Source: Saprospirales bacterium
Lineage (GTDB): Bacteria; Bacteroidota; Bacteroidia; Chitinophagales; UBA8649
Assembly (NCBI GenBank): GCA_002708985.1
Contig: PAPS01000009.1
Location: 43,683-107,682, forward strand
DNA length: 64,000 nucleotides
Direction: 5' to 3'
Part shown: positions 50,186 to 61,705 of the stretch, one piece after another
Layout of the letters: every line of letters begins with the position of its first letter
How positions within the stretch are numbered: position 1 is the first letter of the stretch
The notes under the pieces: model-generated
What the model saw: only the letters and a program-made list of their open reading frames with translations
Told to the model about the DNA's origin: nothing
Databases searched by the model: none
Program-made: the position numbers and the translations under genes

Positions 50186-51535
50186 ATGAACATCGTCTTG
50201 GATAAAAAATCGGATAATTTCGCCCACCTTTCGCTGCGTGTAGATCATGAGGATTATGCTCCACGCGTTGAAAAAGAAATCGATAAGTATAGAAAACAAG
50301 CTTCTATTAAAGGATTCCGTCAGGGAAAGGTTCCTCGTTCAGTCATTATTAATATGACGGGTGAACGCCTGCTTGCTGATGCATTAAATGAGGTCTTATC
50401 AGCCTCTATTAACCAGTATATCGAAGAACAATCTCTAGAAGTAATCGGCTATCCTATACCAACGGAGACTCAGTCCGAACTTGACCTCAATTACAAAAAG
50501 GCGGATAGTTTTGATTTCGAATATGAAATGGGATTAGTGCCTTCTTTTGAGGTGGGTTTTATCGAAAAGAATCCAAAAGTCACGCGAGAAACAGTGGAGA
50601 TGGATGATTCTACATTGGACGAGGAGATTATTAAGTTGAGAAAACGTCACGGTAGCCCAAGTGAAGTCGAGGCCATTGGAAAGGATTCTGTAATCAATGT
50701 AAATATTGAAGAACTAGGAAGGGATAAATTGCCATTTGATGGCAGCCACAGCAATGAGACTTCAATAACGTTAGATATGTTAGCCAAGGATCGTTATGCT
50801 AAAAAGTTTATCGGTAAAAAAGTTGGTGAGTATGTAGATTTGGAAATCCTAGGGTATTTTAAAGATGATGCCGCAGCTCTATCTCGTCACATACTAGGAG
50901 CAGAGCCTGATCGATTTACCAAAAAAGACCGTTTTCGTATTCATATCACAAAGATTCAAGATGTGGAACTTGCTGAGGTTGACCAAGCATTTTACGATGC
51001 CTTATTCGGGCCTGATGCAGTTACCGATGAGCAATCTTTTCGCAATAAGCTTACTGAAATATACAGCAAGCAGATTGAGGAGCAAGCGGATAAGAAAATG
51101 ATTGGTCAAGTTATCGATGGTATCTTGGATAAAACAAAAATTGATCTACCAAAGGCTTTTCTAAAAAGATGGATTATGCGGTCTAATGAAAAGCCAATCA
51201 CAGAAGAAGAGGTAGAAAAGGACTATCCTGAGTTTTCTAAAAGACTCAAGTGGAGTTTGATTGTTAACCGAATTGGAAAAGATCAAGATATTCGGGTTGA
51301 ACCTGAAGAAATAAAAGAACATACAGCAACTCAGCTACGAGCTCAAATGGCAAGTTATGGCTTGGCTGATCTTGGCGACGAACAAGTGGAGCAATATGTA
51401 ATGTCGATGCTTCAACAGCGCGAGCATGTAGAAAAGACTCGAGATACAATTATGGAAGAGAAGCTTAATTCATTTTTTAAATCAAAGGTGCGCATCAAGG
51501 ACAAAAAAGTTACTTTAGAGCAATTCACCTCTTAA
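50186..51535 (+). CDS. tig: Trigger factor
   Basis: GFRQGKVPRSVIINMTGERLLADALNEVL N-terminal signature; position before clpP-clpX. Confidence 0.93.
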   Translation: MNIVLDKKSDNFAHLSLRVDHEDYAPRVEKEIDKYRKQASIKGFRQGKVPRSVIINMTGERLLADALNEVLSASINQYIEEQSLEVIGYPIPTETQSELDLNYKKADSFDFEYEMGLVPSFEVGFIEKNPKVTRETVEMDDSTLDEEIIKLRKRHGSPSEVEAIGKDSVINVNIEELGRDKLPFDGSHSNETSITLDMLAKDRYAKKFIGKKVGEYVDLEILGYFKDDAAALSRHILGAEPDRFTKKDRFRIHITKIQDVELAEVDQAFYDALFGPDAVTDEQSFRNKLTEIYSKQIEEQADKKMIGQVIDGILDKTKIDLPKAFLKRWIMRSNEKPITEEEVEKDYPEFSKRLKWSLIVNRIGKDQDIRVEPEEIKEHTATQLRAQMASYGLADLGDEQVEQYVMSMLQQREHVEKTRDTIMEEKLNSFFKSKVRIKDKKVTLEQFTS

Positions 51536-51544
51536 TGATACAGT

Positions 51545-52231
51545 ATGATAAACCGAGATATACATAGCGAGTTTAGAAAGTTTGCCGTCGAGCAACCTGG
51601 AGTAACGGGTTCTTCAGTGGATGACTATGCCAAGATTCATGGCTATATAACGCCTTACATTATCGAAGAGCGTAAGATGAATGTGGCTTCTATGGATGTG
51701 TTTTCCCGACTTATGATGGACCGTATTATATTTCTAGGTGTTCCTATCAGTGACGATGTCTCCAATATCATTACGGCACAACTTCTCTTTTTAGAATCAT
51801 TAGACAATACAAGAGATGTTTCGATTTACATTAATAGTCCAGGGGGGTCAGTATATGCGGGCTTAGGAATTTATGATACCATGAATTTTATAGGTCCAGA
51901 TATTGCTACTATTTGTACAGGTATGGCGGCTTCCATGGGAGCGGTAATCCTTTGCGCTGGTAAGCGAGGAAAACGAACAGGCCTTAAGCATAGCCGAGTA
52001 ATGATACACCAACCTTTAGGCGGTGCAGGTGGAAAGGTTAGTGATGTTATGATTACGGTAGAAGAAATCAAAAAAATAAAGACGGAGCTCTACACTATCA
52101 TAAGTGACCATTCTGGACAACCTTTTGAAAAGGTTTACAAAGACTCTGATCGCGATTTTTGGATGACTTCAGAGGAAGCACGTGATTACGGCATGATCGA
52201 TGAAGTGCTTATTCGAAAAAAAGATAACTAA
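51545..52231 (+). CDS. clpP: ATP-dependent Clp protease proteolytic subunit
   Basis: RIIFLGVPISDDVSN; YINSPGGSVYAGLGIYDTM; CTGMAASMGAVILCAG (Ser); SRVMIHQPLGG (His). Confidence 0.97.
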   Translation: MINRDIHSEFRKFAVEQPGVTGSSVDDYAKIHGYITPYIIEERKMNVASMDVFSRLMMDRIIFLGVPISDDVSNIITAQLLFLESLDNTRDVSIYINSPGGSVYAGLGIYDTMNFIGPDIATICTGMAASMGAVILCAGKRGKRTGLKHSRVMIHQPLGGAGGKVSDVMITVEEIKKIKTELYTIISDHSGQPFEKVYKDSDRDFWMTSEEARDYGMIDEVLIRKKDN

Positions 52232-52236
52232 GGGAT

Positions 52237-53460
52237 TTGGAAAGCCCCAACGCTTCGGATAATCAGTGCTCATTTTGTGGGCGTAGCCGGGAAGAGGCAG
52301 AACTGCTTATTGCGGGACAGGGTGCTTTTATTTGTAATCAATGTGCAAGCAGGGCCAATGAAATTGTTAAGGAAGAGTTTAAGGCCGAGGCGGTTTCAAA
52401 GGCTAAACTCGATGATATTACGGCGGTTAGCCCAAAAGAGATTAAGCATTATCTCGATGCGTATGTAATCGACCAAGATAAAGCCAAGAGGGTGCTTTCT
52501 GTGGCTATATATAATCACTACAAACGGTTAAAGAGAATTGCTGAGGGAGAAGAGGTTCTTGTAGAAAAGTCAAACATTCTTCTGGTCGGTAAAACAGGTA
52601 CAGGGAAAACACTTTTGGCTAAGTCCATTGCGAAAAAACTCGATTTGCCCTTTACCATAGTAGACGCGACAGTGTTCACCGAAGCCGGTTATGTTGGAGA
52701 GGATGTCGAATCCATGCTTTCTCGTTTACTACAGGTTTGTGACTATGATATACGAGCGGCTGAACGAGGAATCGTATTTATTGATGAAATCGACAAAATT
52801 GCGCGGAGGTCAGATAATCCTTCCCTTACTAGAGATGTATCGGGGGAAGGTGTGCAACAATCTGTTCTGAAACTTTTAGAAGGGGCAGATGTCCTTGTTC
52901 CGCCTCAGGGGGGTAGGAAGCACCCTGAACAGAATTTGGTTAAAATCAATACAAGCCAAATCTTGTTTATATGCGGTGGCGCCTTTGATGGTATCGAGAA
53001 AAAAATTGCTTCGCGAATAAATAGAGCCTCAATTGGTTTTGCCAACATCGCGTTGCGAGAATCTACGGATGATGACCTTCTTTCCTTTATACAATCAGAG
53101 GACTTGTTAGAGTTTGGATTAATTCCAGAATTGATTGGAAGGTTGCCGGTTTTAGTCCACTTGAACCCCTTGAGTGAACATGCCTTACGTCGTATCTTAA
53201 CCGAACCTAAAAATGCTTTGATTAAGCAATATCAGGAGCTATTCGCTATGGATAACGTCGAGCTCGTATTTGAAAACGAGGCTATTGAATTGATTGCTCA
53301 AGTCGCCATTAAAAGACGCCTAGGGGCAAGAGGTCTTCGCAACATATGTGAAAAGATACTCTTGGATTGGATGTTTGAACTCCCTCTAAAATCCAAAGAA
53401 AAAGTACGCACAGTAACAGCTGATCATGTTTCAGCCTGCTTAGAGGATTTCGCAGACTAG
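52237..53460 (+). CDS. clpX: ATP-dependent Clp protease ATP-binding subunit ClpX
   Basis: Zinc finger [61 protein letters not shown] start. Confidence 0.97.
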   Translation: MESPNASDNQCSFCGRSREEAELLIAGQGAFICNQCASRANEIVKEEFKAEAVSKAKLDDITAVSPKEIKHYLDAYVIDQDKAKRVLSVAIYNHYKRLKRIAEGEEVLVEKSNILLVGKTGTGKTLLAKSIAKKLDLPFTIVDATVFTEAGYVGEDVESMLSRLLQVCDYDIRAAERGIVFIDEIDKIARRSDNPSLTRDVSGEGVQQSVLKLLEGADVLVPPQGGRKHPEQNLVKINTSQILFICGGAFDGIEKKIASRINRASIGFANIALRESTDDDLLSFIQSEDLLEFGLIPELIGRLPVLVHLNPLSEHALRRILTEPKNALIKQYQELFAMDNVELVFENEAIELIAQVAIKRRLGARGLRNICEKILLDWMFELPLKSKEKVRTVTADHVSACLEDFAD

Positions 53461-54635
53461 TTGCTGTTTAGAATAGCGTTCTGATTGTTTCGTATGTGAT
53501 TAATGGTATTGCTTCGAATCGCTGATCCAATATCCATTATCATTTGCTGATTGCTAGGGAAGGCAAGTACAGCACTGCGCAACAGACGCTTGCTTCGATT
53601 GGTTAATGCACGCTCATCTCCTTGGAAACGGGCATATTGATGGGTGAAGCGGGTGACTTCAGTAAATGGATTTGACGAGATTAGTTGATTGCGACCATTG
53701 TAGATGTCAATGGAATATTGAATATTACCGGTTTTTTCCATATTCGTGACAAAGATATTAGCCGTAATTTCTACCTTTTTTGGGGTTTTGATGTCATTGC
53801 CAAGGCTATCCTTCTTTACGTTACCGTCGCTATCGAACTCATATTCAAAGCCATCTTCAATAGTCTTTTTGTCACTGTATTGACTCTGGCTTACGCGCTC
53901 AGGTGAAAATTCAACGTTCACAATGCGTAATTCGATTCGTGCATCCCCTTCTTCCATATCTTCCCCGTAATGCATTGAAATCCAATTCATACTTAACTCG
54001 TTGGCAGGAAATTGTTGGAGTTGGTTTTCAAATGAAGCCGGTAGAAAGGAGATGCCGTCATTATAGTAAGCGTAGTTTACAAAAACAAGACCTTTTTGAT
54101 AGGCTTGGTCTCGAATATTTGGAACGTCCTTGTAGTTTGGCATAAGGTTGAGGATGTCTTGACATTTGGCATAAGCTAATCGTGCATCAGCTTTTCTATT
54201 GGAAGCCATAAGATGTTGAACTTCGGCATAAAGAACTTCGGTGGCTTTTACTTTGGCATCGTATAGTTCTTCGCTTAAATCTGTTAGATAGATATCAGCT
54301 TCTCGAAATTCTTTGTTGATGTAAATCGGCAGGAAACTTGCAATAGCCTGTTGCAGGCCGTTAAGCTCCTCATATCTAGAATAGACCTTTTTCCAAGAAT
54401 CAGGGCTTCCATCTCGCTTTAGCCGGTCAATTTCTTGTAGCAATCTCTGCTGTTCAGCCTGAAAAGAAACCTCAAGCGCAAGCGCGTCCTTTGTTTTGAG
54501 GTTGTCGTTTCGCTTGAGGTGATTGCTTGCTCGAAGCACCGCTTTTCGGTGGTCTCCTCTCTTAGTATGTGGCTTAACTACTAGGCAACTTTGGGCAATG
54601 AGCCCAGCAAAAAGAAATAGAAAAATAGATCGCAT
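53457..54635 (-). CDS. Predicted lipoprotein of unknown function
   Basis: Signal peptide with lipobox-like LIAQSC; no other motif recognised. Confidence 0.7.
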   Translation of the reverse strand: MRSIFLFLFAGLIAQSCLVVKPHTKRGDHRKAVLRASNHLKRNDNLKTKDALALEVSFQAEQQRLLQEIDRLKRDGSPDSWKKVYSRYEELNGLQQAIASFLPIYINKEFREADIYLTDLSEELYDAKVKATEVLYAEVQHLMASNRKADARLAYAKCQDILNLMPNYKDVPNIRDQAYQKGLVFVNYAYYNDGISFLPASFENQLQQFPANELSMNWISMHYGEDMEEGDARIELRIVNVEFSPERVSQSQYSDKKTIEDGFEYEFDSDGNVKKDSLGNDIKTPKKVEITANIFVTNMEKTGNIQYSIDIYNGRNQLISSNPFTEVTRFTHQYARFQGDERALTNRSKRLLRSAVLAFPSNQQMIMDIGSAIRSNTINHIRNNQNAILNSN

Positions 54636-54818
54636 GGTAAAAAATTTTAGTCCCTTGTCGAATATACAAGTTCCGTGCCGATGTGGAAGTTGAGACCTCT
54701 TGAAATTGCGGTTTTTAATATGTTCTTGGCCCGATTGTCATTTCCTCTCTTTTTTTAGTGATTAACTTGTTTGATTACGTGTTTATTAAGTAAATTTATC
54801 GCGTATAGTGACATTACT

Positions 54819-56399
54819 ATGACAAACCGAATCCAATTCAAAATTTTTGAGGCGAGTTGTACGTCAAAGCCAAGAAAATTTTTGCTTTTATCATGCCTAC
54901 TGGTTTGCATCGGTTTTGTGCGTAGTGCAATAGCCCAAGACGAAGAGCTAGACCCTCAGGATTTATCTTCGAATGAAGTAGTGTCAGAGACCAATGAAGC
55001 TACAGAGGGCGGTATAAGCGATGCTGATTCAATCCCTTTAGACGGTGGCGGAACTGCTGAAAATGCCGATGAAGCACCTAGTGGCGAAGAAGCCCTGTGG
55101 AACCAGGGTAAGGTATTATTTCAAGGTAAGTGTGCCTCTTGCCACCATCCTATTCGGGATGGTACAGGGCCAGCTTTATCAGGAGTCCGTCAACGTTGGA
55201 TAGATGATGGTGACTTCCAAGATAAATCAGGAGAAGAGTGGCTATACGAGTGGATTAGAAATAATAAAAGTGTTTTAGACGCAGGTCATCCCTATGCTAA
55301 TAATCTCTACAAGGAGTGGGGTGAAGCAAACATGAATTTGTTTGCTGGTCTTAAAGACGATGAAATCGATGCACTTCTCTACTACGTGGACAATTCTGCC
55401 CAGTTTGAACCTGTTGCAGCGGCCACGGATGTTTCCGCAGCAGATGACGGTGAAACAGGAGGTGGTATTGGACAAGAATTTTTAAGTAAATACCTAATTT
55501 TTATAGGGATAGGCCTTCTGCTTCTCGTCTTAATTCTAGCGAGAATTCAGTCCGTTCTTAAGCGCATTGAGCTGCAGAAACTTGGTCAGCCAATACCTCC
55601 TTATGTTCCGATATGGAAGAGCAAGCGTATCTACGCAGTGCTTGTCCCTCTTCTGCTTTTTGTGGGGGCTAAAGCATTGATGGAGTCAGCTATTGGTGTT
55701 GGACGTCAGCAAGCATATCAACCTGATCAACCCATCGCCTATTCTCATGCTTTACACGCAGGCCAGCTCAACATTGAGTGCCAATATTGCCACAGTGGGG
55801 CCAGCAAATCAAAGCATTCCAATATCCCATCAGCGGATGTTTGTATGAATTGTCACATGCAAGTCAATGCCAACTCGGAAGATAGAGGTCGTTCAGAGAT
55901 TGCCAAAATCTATGCTTCGGTGGGTTGGAATCCAAATTCTACTGGAGGCGGATCCTACATAGCGTATCCTGAATCTTTAGAAGCTGATGACTTAGATTCT
56001 ATGTATCGCACATATTTATCCCAAGACTACAGTGAGGAGGAACTTATGGATGATGCCATACAGAAGATTTTGACTGAAGATGTTAATGCCGTCACTGCCA
56101 TGTATAACTCACCAATTCCATGGGTGCGCTTACACAATCTTCCTGACCACGTTTATTTTAATCACGCCCAGCATGTTAGTGCAGGAAATGTGGAGTGTCA
56201 AAGCTGTCATGGACCAATTCAAGAAATGGAAGTCGTATATCAATGGTCACCTTTATCGATGGGATGGTGTATAAATTGTCATAGAAACTCTGAGGTTGAT
56301 CAAACTAACCCTTATTACGAACAGCACTATCATAATTTGGCCGATGATGCTACCGTTGAGGATATTGGAGGTACTGAGTGTCAAAAATGTCATTATTAA
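54819..56399 (+). CDS. actA: Alternative complex III subunit ActA, multiheme cytochrome c (six CXXCH motifs)
   Basis: CASCH, CQYCH, CMNCH, CQSCH, CINCH, CQKCH; first in act gene order. Start set at internal ATG (MTNRIQF). Confidence 0.9.
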   Translation: MTNRIQFKIFEASCTSKPRKFLLLSCLLVCIGFVRSAIAQDEELDPQDLSSNEVVSETNEATEGGISDADSIPLDGGGTAENADEAPSGEEALWNQGKVLFQGKCASCHHPIRDGTGPALSGVRQRWIDDGDFQDKSGEEWLYEWIRNNKSVLDAGHPYANNLYKEWGEANMNLFAGLKDDEIDALLYYVDNSAQFEPVAAATDVSAADDGETGGGIGQEFLSKYLIFIGIGLLLLVLILARIQSVLKRIELQKLGQPIPPYVPIWKSKRIYAVLVPLLLFVGAKALMESAIGVGRQQAYQPDQPIAYSHALHAGQLNIECQYCHSGASKSKHSNIPSADVCMNCHMQVNANSEDRGRSEIAKIYASVGWNPNSTGGGSYIAYPESLEADDLDSMYRTYLSQDYSEEELMDDAIQKILTEDVNAVTAMYNSPIPWVRLHNLPDHVYFNHAQHVSAGNVECQSCHGPIQEMEVVYQWSPLSMGWCINCHRNSEVDQTNPYYEQHYHNLADDATVEDIGGTECQKCHY

Positions 56400-56411
56400 G
56401 AATTTTAGATT

Positions 56412-59400
56412 ATGAGTGAGCTAGAATCTAATAAGAACAAAAAGTACTGGGGAAGTATCCACGAACTGCGTGATTCCACCTACACTGAAAAGTATGAGGA
56501 TGGTGATTTGGAGTACCTAAAAGATGTTAGGGAGGTCATTTCAAAGGAGAAAACAGGTCGAAGAGACTTTTTGAAAATGTTAGGGTTTAGCGTTGGTGCA
56601 GCAACTGTTGCCGCGGCATGTAAACGTCCTATTCGCAAATCTATTCCTTATCAAACGACGCAAGATGGGCTAATACCAGGAATCCCTAACTATTATGCCT
56701 CTTCCTACATTGCCAATGGCGACTTTAATAGTGTTAAAGTAAAATGTCGTGAAGGTCGGCCTATCCTAATAGAGGGATTATCATCGGGATATTCTAGAGG
56801 TGATGTTCACTTGAGAGCACTCGGAAGTTTGATTAACTTATACGACCACGCCCGTATTAAAAGTCCTAAAATTGGTGGCAAAGATGTTTCATGGGAGAAG
56901 CTTGATACATCGGTAATTGCCAACCTTAAAAAGGCAGATTCAGAGGGCAAAGAAGTTGTGCTGCTAACAGGCACTGAGATAAGTCCATCAGTTATCAAGG
57001 CTTATAAAGTTCTACAAGAGGCTTATCCTAACATTCAGAATATCCAATATGACCCGATTTCTTACTCTGGGATACTCGATGCGCATAAAGAATTGTTTGG
57101 AAATCGCGCAATTCGAGAGATTTATTTTGATAAAGCGGACTTAATCGTATCAGTAGGAGCAGACTTTCTGGGTTCTTGGATAAGTCCTACTAGATTTTCT
57201 ACTGAATATGTTTCAAGAAGAAAGGTATCCAAAGAGGATACGAATATGAATCGTCATATTCAGATTGAATCTGTTCCTAGTCTAGCTGGATCGAATGCGG
57301 ATTTACGAATCCCTGTCATGCCTTCTGAAGAGCATCTTGCATTGGTTCAAATTTACAATTACATAGCTGAGAAATTGGGTAAAGAGACCACAAGTGTCTC
57401 ATTCAATGATAGCCGTATTGCTTCAGTAGCTGAGGAACTTTTCGCATGCCAGGGAAATTCAGTTCTTGTTTCTGGTTCTAATGATAAGGATGCTCAAATC
57501 TTAGTTATACTAATTAATACGATGCTTGGTAATTATGGAAATACAATTTCCAATTCCGTAACGTATAACCTAAAAAAAGGAGATGACAGCGCTGTACATG
57601 ATATGCTAATCCGAATGGAAAAAGGTGAGATTTCCGGCATCATCATGGATGATTCTAACCCATTTTATAATCTAGGGAATAGCTTCGAAAAGGCCTTCTT
57701 AAAGTTAGATTTTAGCGTCTCTTTATCCAGTCGATTTAATGAGACTTCACGAAGGTGCACCTATGTTGCCCCTGATAACCACTGGTTAGAGTCTTGGGGT
57801 GATGCAATGCCGACCACAAATTATCTCGCTTCGTGCCAACCATGTATAGCTCCTTTATTTGATACTAGACAGCGCCTAGAGTCTGTACTCAGATGGAGTG
57901 GGATGTCCATGAAAGCTTATGATTTTATTCGTAAAGTGTGGTTCAGTGATTATTTTCAGCAGCAGTCCATATATCCTACCACCGGTTCGTTTTGGGATAG
58001 TATCATTCATGACGGTGGTCTCGAATTGCAGAGTGTTGACGTTGAAAGCCACACAGTAAAAAATAGTCATATAAATTCTGCTAAGCGATTAGCTGAAACT
58101 AATACTTCTAAAATGGAAGTAAGGTTTTATGAAAAGCCTCAAATTGGAGATGGACATTATTGTGACAACCCTTGGATGCAAGAATTAGCTGATCCAATAA
58201 CAAGAATTAGTTGGGATAATTACATTGTCGCCAACCCAAAGTGGGTCGAAGAAAACAACCTTCTAGATAATTTTAAGGCACGTACCTATCAAAAGGTTAT
58301 GCTAAAAACCAATGATGGAGTGGTTACTTTGCCAATCGTGGCGCTGCCAGGGACTCCTTACGGCTCTTTTGGTGTGTGCTTTGGTTATGGAAGAAAGCAT
58401 ACGCTGCACTCAGACTATGAGAGGGGATCTTCTATTTATCATCTTACAAATAGAGTGGGTAATTCCATGAAATTTACAGATGAAGTCAATGAGATTAAGT
58501 GGGTTGAAGATGGATATAAGGTTGCCATAATACAGCAACACCATGGTTTAACGCACAAAACACTTGGATCAGATGATGAAAGTATGTTTGTTACTGAACA
58601 AACAAGACAAGTAGTTAAGGAAACGACGTTGGCAGAATATAAAGAAGACCCGTGGAGTGGAAACACCATTGCCGGCCAGCGTAGAGATAAGTGGCTTAAG
58701 CACCATTTGACGTCTCTTTATGGTGAAACAGCCTGGGACGATGATAAACCTTTCGAATACTATTATGGAGGAGCGCATGCAAAGAAACAAGGCGATGGAC
58801 ATCATTGGGGTCTTGCAATTGATCTAAATGCTTGTACTGGTTGTGGGGCATGTGTAGTTGCCTGTCATGCTGAGAACAATGTCCCAGTTGTTGGGCAAGA
58901 GGAGGTCCACAGAGGGCACGAGATGAACTGGGTTCGCATAGATAAATATCATACAGGCGACGAAGATAATCCCGATGTAGTTTTTCAGCTTATGATGTGC
59001 CAGCACTGCGATAACGCTCCTTGTGAAAACGTTTGTCCTGTAGCTGCTACGAACCATAGCAGTGAAGGCCTTAATCAGATGACGTATAACCGCTGTATCG
59101 GAACAAGATACTGTGCTAATAACTGCCCTTACAAAGTGCGTCGTTTCAATTGGTTTGATTACCAAGGGGCAGATAGTTTCAGTGATCGAGAGGGATTTTG
59201 GGGCCTCGATAATGATTTTGATGGCGCTCGGAGTCATGAAGGGGGACAACTCGGAATGCATGATCCTTTACGTCGAATGGTGCTCAATCCAGATGTAACT
59301 GTACGATCAAGAGGGGTTATCGAGAAATGTTCTCTCTGTGTGCAAAGAATTCAGTTAGCTAAGTTAGAAGCCAAAATTGAAAAGAGAGGTTTAGATGATG

Positions 59401-59591
59401 AAACCATTAGAACTGCTTGTCAAACGGCTTGTGGTGCTGATGCAATTGTTTTTGGAGACACAAATAATCAACAATCTGAGGTATTTAAAAAGTGGAGTGA
59501 TGAGCGTGCTTTCGGTGTAATCGAGGAAATACACACCCTTCCTTCTGTGCAATATCTTACAAAGGTTAGAAACAAAACTAAAAAGTCCTAA
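56412..59591 (+). CDS. actB: Alternative complex III subunit ActB (TAT-translocated molybdopterin oxidoreductase-like plus 4Fe-4S domain)
   Basis: Internal TAT motif [66 protein letters not shown] ferredoxin motifs. Confidence 0.94.
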   Translation: MSELESNKNKKYWGSIHELRDSTYTEKYEDGDLEYLKDVREVISKEKTGRRDFLKMLGFSVGAATVAAACKRPIRKSIPYQTTQDGLIPGIPNYYASSYIANGDFNSVKVKCREGRPILIEGLSSGYSRGDVHLRALGSLINLYDHARIKSPKIGGKDVSWEKLDTSVIANLKKADSEGKEVVLLTGTEISPSVIKAYKVLQEAYPNIQNIQYDPISYSGILDAHKELFGNRAIREIYFDKADLIVSVGADFLGSWISPTRFSTEYVSRRKVSKEDTNMNRHIQIESVPSLAGSNADLRIPVMPSEEHLALVQIYNYIAEKLGKETTSVSFNDSRIASVAEELFACQGNSVLVSGSNDKDAQILVILINTMLGNYGNTISNSVTYNLKKGDDSAVHDMLIRMEKGEISGIIMDDSNPFYNLGNSFEKAFLKLDFSVSLSSRFNETSRRCTYVAPDNHWLESWGDAMPTTNYLASCQPCIAPLFDTRQRLESVLRWSGMSMKAYDFIRKVWFSDYFQQQSIYPTTGSFWDSIIHDGGLELQSVDVESHTVKNSHINSAKRLAETNTSKMEVRFYEKPQIGDGHYCDNPWMQELADPITRISWDNYIVANPKWVEENNLLDNFKARTYQKVMLKTNDGVVTLPIVALPGTPYGSFGVCFGYGRKHTLHSDYERGSSIYHLTNRVGNSMKFTDEVNEIKWVEDGYKVAIIQQHHGLTHKTLGSDDESMFVTEQTRQVVKETTLAEYKEDPWSGNTIAGQRRDKWLKHHLTSLYGETAWDDDKPFEYYYGGAHAKKQGDGHHWGLAIDLNACTGCGACVVACHAENNVPVVGQEEVHRGHEMNWVRIDKYHTGDEDNPDVVFQLMMCQHCDNAPCENVCPVAATNHSSEGLNQMTYNRCIGTRYCANNCPYKVRRFNWFDYQGADSFSDREGFWGLDNDFDGARSHEGGQLGMHDPLRRMVLNPDVTVRSRGVIEKCSLCVQRIQLAKLEAKIEKRGLDDETIRTACQTACGADAIVFGDTNNQQSEVFKKWSDERAFGVIEEIHTLPSVQYLTKVRNKTKKS

Positions 59592-59593
59592 AC

Positions 59594-61117
59594 ATGAGTA
59601 ATTACGAATCACCCATAAGGGAACCGCTCATAACCGGAGATAAGTCTTATTCCCAAATTACCACAGATATTGTGGGTACGACGGAGAAAAGCCCTCCTAT
59701 GTCATGGTTTATTGCTTTCGGTATTGCCGGGGCTTGCGCCACTTTTGGTATTGTTGGTATTCTGTACCTCCTGTGGCAAGGTGTTGGCGTTTGGGGTCTT
59801 AATAGAACGGTTAACTGGGCCTGGGATATTACTAATTTTGTGTGGTGGGTAGGAATTGGTCATGCCGGGACATTAATTTCTGCTGTTCTTCTGTTGTTCC
59901 GTCAAAAGTGGCGCACGGGAATTAACCGAGCTGCGGAAGCAATGACAATCTTCGCGGTAGTATGTGCAGGTCTTTTTCCGGGAATTCATATGGGTCGAAT
60001 ATGGTTAGCATTCTTCATTTTCCCGTATCCTAATACAAGAGGTCCTCTATGGGTCAACTTTAACTCTCCTTTACTTTGGGACGTTTTTGCCATTTCGACC
60101 TATCTGACTGTATCCCTGCTGTTTTGGTATTCGGGGCTTATGCCAGATTTTGCAACGATTCGAGATCGTTCCAAAGGCAAACTTCGAAAATATATCTATA
60201 ATGTATTGAGTTTTGGGTGGACAGGAACTGCCAAGCAATGGCAGCGTTTTGAGTCTTTATCATTGATTTTAGCGGGATTAGCTACTCCTCTTGTTCTTTC
60301 GGTCCACACTATCGTATCATTTGATTTTGCTACGTCAGTTATTCCTGGATGGCACACTACGATATTCCCGCCATATTTTGTGGCAGGAGCGATTTTTTCT
60401 GGTTTTGCCATGGTATTGACGCTTATGATAATAACTAGAAAAGTATTGAAGCTTGAGGATTATATTACTATTGCTCACATCGAATCGATGAACAAGGTCA
60501 TTGTTCTCACGGGATCAATTGTAGGTATAGCGTACATCACAGAGCTTTTTACCGCATGGTACTCTGGATATCTATATGAGCAGTTCGCCTTCTACAATAG
60601 AGCGTTTGGACCTTATATGTGGGCCTACTTTATTATGATGGGATGTAACGTTATTTCTCCTCAAATTTTTTGGTTTAAGTTCGCACGGCGAAGCGTTGTG
60701 ATTTCTTTTGTGATGTCCATCTTTGTGAATATTGGAATGTGGTTTGAGCGTTTTGTTATCATTGTAACTTCTTTACACCGAGACTTTCTTCCTTCAAGTT
60801 GGATTTATTTCAAACCAACAATATGGGATGTTGCGATATATGTAGGGACAATTGGGATTTTCTTCACGCTATTCTTACTCTTTGCACGAACATTTCCTGT
60901 AATCGCAATTGCTGAGGTAAAATCAATTTTTTCCTCCTCCTCGGCAGCGGCTAAAAAGCGACAGGTGTCTCAAGATAACGAGAATGCAGAGCGTTTTAAA
61001 GGAGCTCCAGGCATTCCATATGCGCATGCGGAGTATTCAGATCAAGTAAGCGGTAAATCAAAAATTTCTTTTAATGCGGAAGACTTGCTATTGACAAAAG
61101 AAAAAGTTAAAAATTAA
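59594..61117 (+). CDS. actC: Alternative complex III subunit ActC (NrfD/PsrC-like)
   Basis: Polytopic NrfD-like protein: [55 protein letters not shown]. Confidence 0.93.
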   Translation: MSNYESPIREPLITGDKSYSQITTDIVGTTEKSPPMSWFIAFGIAGACATFGIVGILYLLWQGVGVWGLNRTVNWAWDITNFVWWVGIGHAGTLISAVLLLFRQKWRTGINRAAEAMTIFAVVCAGLFPGIHMGRIWLAFFIFPYPNTRGPLWVNFNSPLLWDVFAISTYLTVSLLFWYSGLMPDFATIRDRSKGKLRKYIYNVLSFGWTGTAKQWQRFESLSLILAGLATPLVLSVHTIVSFDFATSVIPGWHTTIFPPYFVAGAIFSGFAMVLTLMIITRKVLKLEDYITIAHIESMNKVIVLTGSIVGIAYITELFTAWYSGYLYEQFAFYNRAFGPYMWAYFIMMGCNVISPQIFWFKFARRSVVISFVMSIFVNIGMWFERFVIIVTSLHRDFLPSSWIYFKPTIWDVAIYVGTIGIFFTLFLLFARTFPVIAIAEVKSIFSSSSAAAKKRQVSQDNENAERFKGAPGIPYAHAEYSDQVSGKSKISFNAEDLLLTKEKVKN

Positions 61118-61119
61118 CT

Positions 61120-61704
61120 ATGGCTAGCGAAAGATTTATGATCGGCTTATTTAGCCACGAGGATAATCTGCTCGAAGCAGTTCGTGCTTTACGTGAAAAG
61201 AAGTTGGAGATAACAGATGCGCTCACTCCCTTTCCAGTTCACGGTCTAGAACACGAATTGGGATATAAGGATAGTCGATTACATACGGCAGGATTTATAT
61301 TCGGCTTAACTGGATTATTATTTGCATTGACTTTTATGACGTGGATTAACACCAAAAACTATCCAATTAATTACGGTGGAAAGCCACAATTTGCATTGCC
61401 CTCTTTTATACCAGTGACTTTTGAACTTACCATTCTCTTTGCAGCAGTCGGCATGGTAATTGTGTATTGCGTTCGAAATGGATTAGCCCTAGGTCGCGTA
61501 CCAAGAATATATGATGATCGCATAACAGACGATCGGTTTGCATTGGTTTTTGCAATTGACGAAAAGAGAACAGCAGATCAATTAAATGCCATTCGAGATA
61601 TACTAGTTGAGCATGGTGTTGCCGAGATTAAGGCTAAAGAGTTTAGCGATGACGATGAAGTATTTGAATCTTCAACGATTCGATTAAATGAAGAAAGTAA
61701 GTAA
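61120..61704 (+). CDS. actD: Alternative complex III subunit ActD (DUF3341)
   Basis: MIGLFSHEDNLLEAVRALREKKLEITDALTPFPVHGLEHELGYKDSRL; two TMs; act gene order. Confidence 0.92.
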   Translation: MASERFMIGLFSHEDNLLEAVRALREKKLEITDALTPFPVHGLEHELGYKDSRLHTAGFIFGLTGLLFALTFMTWINTKNYPINYGGKPQFALPSFIPVTFELTILFAAVGMVIVYCVRNGLALGRVPRIYDDRITDDRFALVFAIDEKRTADQLNAIRDILVEHGVAEIKAKEFSDDDEVFESSTIRLNEESK

Positions 61705-61705
61705 A

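Noticed and set aside
49875-50299. ORFs of 104 aa (+) and 110 aa (-) around 50 kb
   Set aside because: They read through tRNA-Leu and flanking sequence; the tRNA structure explains the region.
58824-59261. 145-aa antisense ORF inside actB
   Set aside because: Antisense shadow of the ferredoxin domain coding region.
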